DNA of 64,000 nt, taken from the NCBI GenBank assembly GCA_963798775.1, contig CAWCUK010000004.1, positions 496,001-560,000 on the forward strand, read 5' to 3'. This document shows positions 62,732-64,000 of this stretch, in pieces (position 1 is the stretch's first letter; every line of letters begins with the position of its first letter). Made by a program: the position numbers and the translations under genes. The notes beneath the pieces were generated by a model that was given only the letters and a program-made list of their open reading frames with translations, did not search any database and had not been told where the DNA came from. The DNA is from CAWCUK01 sp963798775. Lineage in GTDB: Bacteria > Bacteroidota > Ignavibacteria > Ignavibacteriales > Ignavibacteriaceae.

Positions 62732-64000
62732 ATGAATAAAACATTAAAAGTTCATGAGAAGTTTTTATATGAAATGTGGAAAAAACAAGACTTCTCCAAA
62801 AATCTTTCAACAAGCGAAGGCCATTCAATTGAAGTAGTTGACCCTGGTTCGCCGAATAATGAACTGGGTGGGCCGGATTTCTTAAATGCCAGAATTAAAA
62901 TCGGCAACATTACTTATCAAGGTGATGTAGAAATTGATACTACTTACTCCGATTGGAAAGCTCACGGCCATTTTATAAATAAAAAATATAACAAGGTAAT
63001 TCTTCATGTTATCATGAATAATTCTAATCATCATCAGTTTGTTTATACACAGGATGGCCGAAAAGTTCCTTCGATTTCTTTAGATAAAAATCTCGATAAA
63101 AGTTTACGCGAAAATTTTCAACAGGCAATAATCTCTGATCGTAAAAACAGAATAAATAAAATGCCTTGCGGTGAAATAAATGAATTAGTCAGTTCAAAAG
63201 AAAAATTAAACTTTCTTTATGAACTTGGTATTAAACGTTTTCAGAAAAAATGTGATAAAATGCTGGAACGCTTAAAGGAAATTGCTTATCTGAAAGAAAT
63301 GAATATTAAGGAGCCAATAATCAGATATGATTTTGACGAAAAATTTTATAATCGTGAATTTACTCATAATGATTTTAATGACCAGGATATTTGGTTACAA
63401 CTTTTTTATGAATCCATTTTTGAAGCATTAGGATATTCGAAAAACAAAGAGATAATGCAGAGACTGGCAAAATCAGTTAATATAGTTTTTTTAAATTCAC
63501 TTATTTCCGAAGAAAATTTTCCCATTTTATGCCGAAGCTGTCTTATTTAATGTTGCCGGTTTAATGCCGGATGTGCACAATTTACCGGATGAAGAAACAT
63601 CAGAATATACAAAGAAGTTAGCGGAATTATGGAGCGGCTTAAAAATTGCATACGACGGAAATACTTTTCACGCGGCCCAATGGCATTTTTTTAAACTTCG
63701 TCCGCAAAATTTCCCAACAATTAGAATTTCAGGCGGAGCAAGAATTCTAGAAAGACTGCTGAAAGAAAATCTAATCGGTAAAATAATTTATAATTTTGTA
63801 AATATTAATAATCCTAAAAAGTTATCGAACGCTCTTAGAGAACTGTTTATTGTAAAAGGGGAAGGTTTTTGGAAAAGTCATTATGTTTTTGATCAGCCTT
63901 CAAGCATTAGAATAAATTATTTTGTCGGAGTATCGAGAGCGGACGAAATAATAATAAATAATATTCTCCCGATAATTTCTATTTATTTTGATATTTTCGG
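62732..64000 (+). CDS. DUF2851 family protein, one frame break near 63524, runs off window
   Basis: The N-terminal frame (MNKTLKVHEKFLYEMWKKQD; PNNELGGPDFLNARIKIGN; GDVEIDTTYSDWKAHGH) matches DUF2851, a conserved Bacteroidota-type family of unknown function with a nuclease-like core (E-D-E-HH pattern). It breaks at CCCATTTTATG (63521-63531); the other frame continues FYAEAVLFNVAGLMPDVHN and FHAAQWHFFKLRPQNFP and is still open at 64000. One base too many explains the break. The 3' end lies outside the window. Confidence 0.83.

Overview
This is a low-GC bacterial chromosome segment. The gene content fits the FCB group, most likely an Ignavibacteria-like organism (Ignavibacteriales, Bacteroidota/Chlorobiota side). 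The support is family-level recognition: an HYC_CC_PP-type copper-neighbour protein, DUF6266-like and DUF6588-like proteins, a DUF2851 protein, a UMF1-type transporter, a NuoJ-N block carrying a NhaD antiporter, and frequent TTG starts. There is no rRNA, tRNA or marker that would fix the species. I found no tRNA, rRNA, CRISPR array, prophage or intact transposon. Layout: 1-6.3 kb holds three related sensor kinases and a single-domain response regulator. 6.3-10 kb holds a decayed copy of a small gene, a methyltransferase with an in-frame stop, two small proteins and a PBP4-type peptidase. 9.9-17.4 kb is a minus-strand copper/silver-type efflux operon: HYC_CC_PP-like protein, TolC-like channel, CusB, CusA, a metal-binding lipoprotein and a YHS protein. 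17.4-21.3 kb is an unstable accessory patch with an IS256-family remnant, a 77-bp hairpin element, 11-bp tandem repeats, a DUF6266-like gene, a VanY-like peptidase and a cluster of ~300-360 bp repeats built from small hairpins. 21.3-30.3 kb holds asnS and nuoJKLM-nhaD-orf-nuoN, the membrane arm of complex I with a Na+/H+ antiporter gene built into the operon. 30.4-48 kb is mixed housekeeping and envelope genes (Nnr, VanZ-like, TonB, DUF218, a leucine-dehydrogenase-type enzyme, NusB, a transporter, two PP2C phosphatases, an aminotransferase, Sel1 repeats, outer-membrane barrels). 47.7-48.4 kb holds a heavily deleted Gfo/Idh/MocA oxidoreductase and a structured intergenic hairpin. 48.4-64 kb holds citrate synthase, pyrG, a TPR protein, purN-purH, the cell-shape operon mreBCD-mrdA-rodA, dcd, pyrF, and a DUF2851 gene cut by the window edge. 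A feature of the whole window is that many genes expected to be functional (purH, mreC, pyrF, tolC-like, DUF218, an outer-membrane barrel, a PP2C phosphatase, DUF2851) are split by single-base frame changes, many of them in or beside short A/T runs. Because essential genes are affected, the simplest reading is uncorrected indel error in the assembly. I therefore annotate these as single genes with marked frame breaks. The IS256 and Gfo/Idh/MocA remnants are different: whole segments are missing or stop codons have accumulated, so they look truly decayed.
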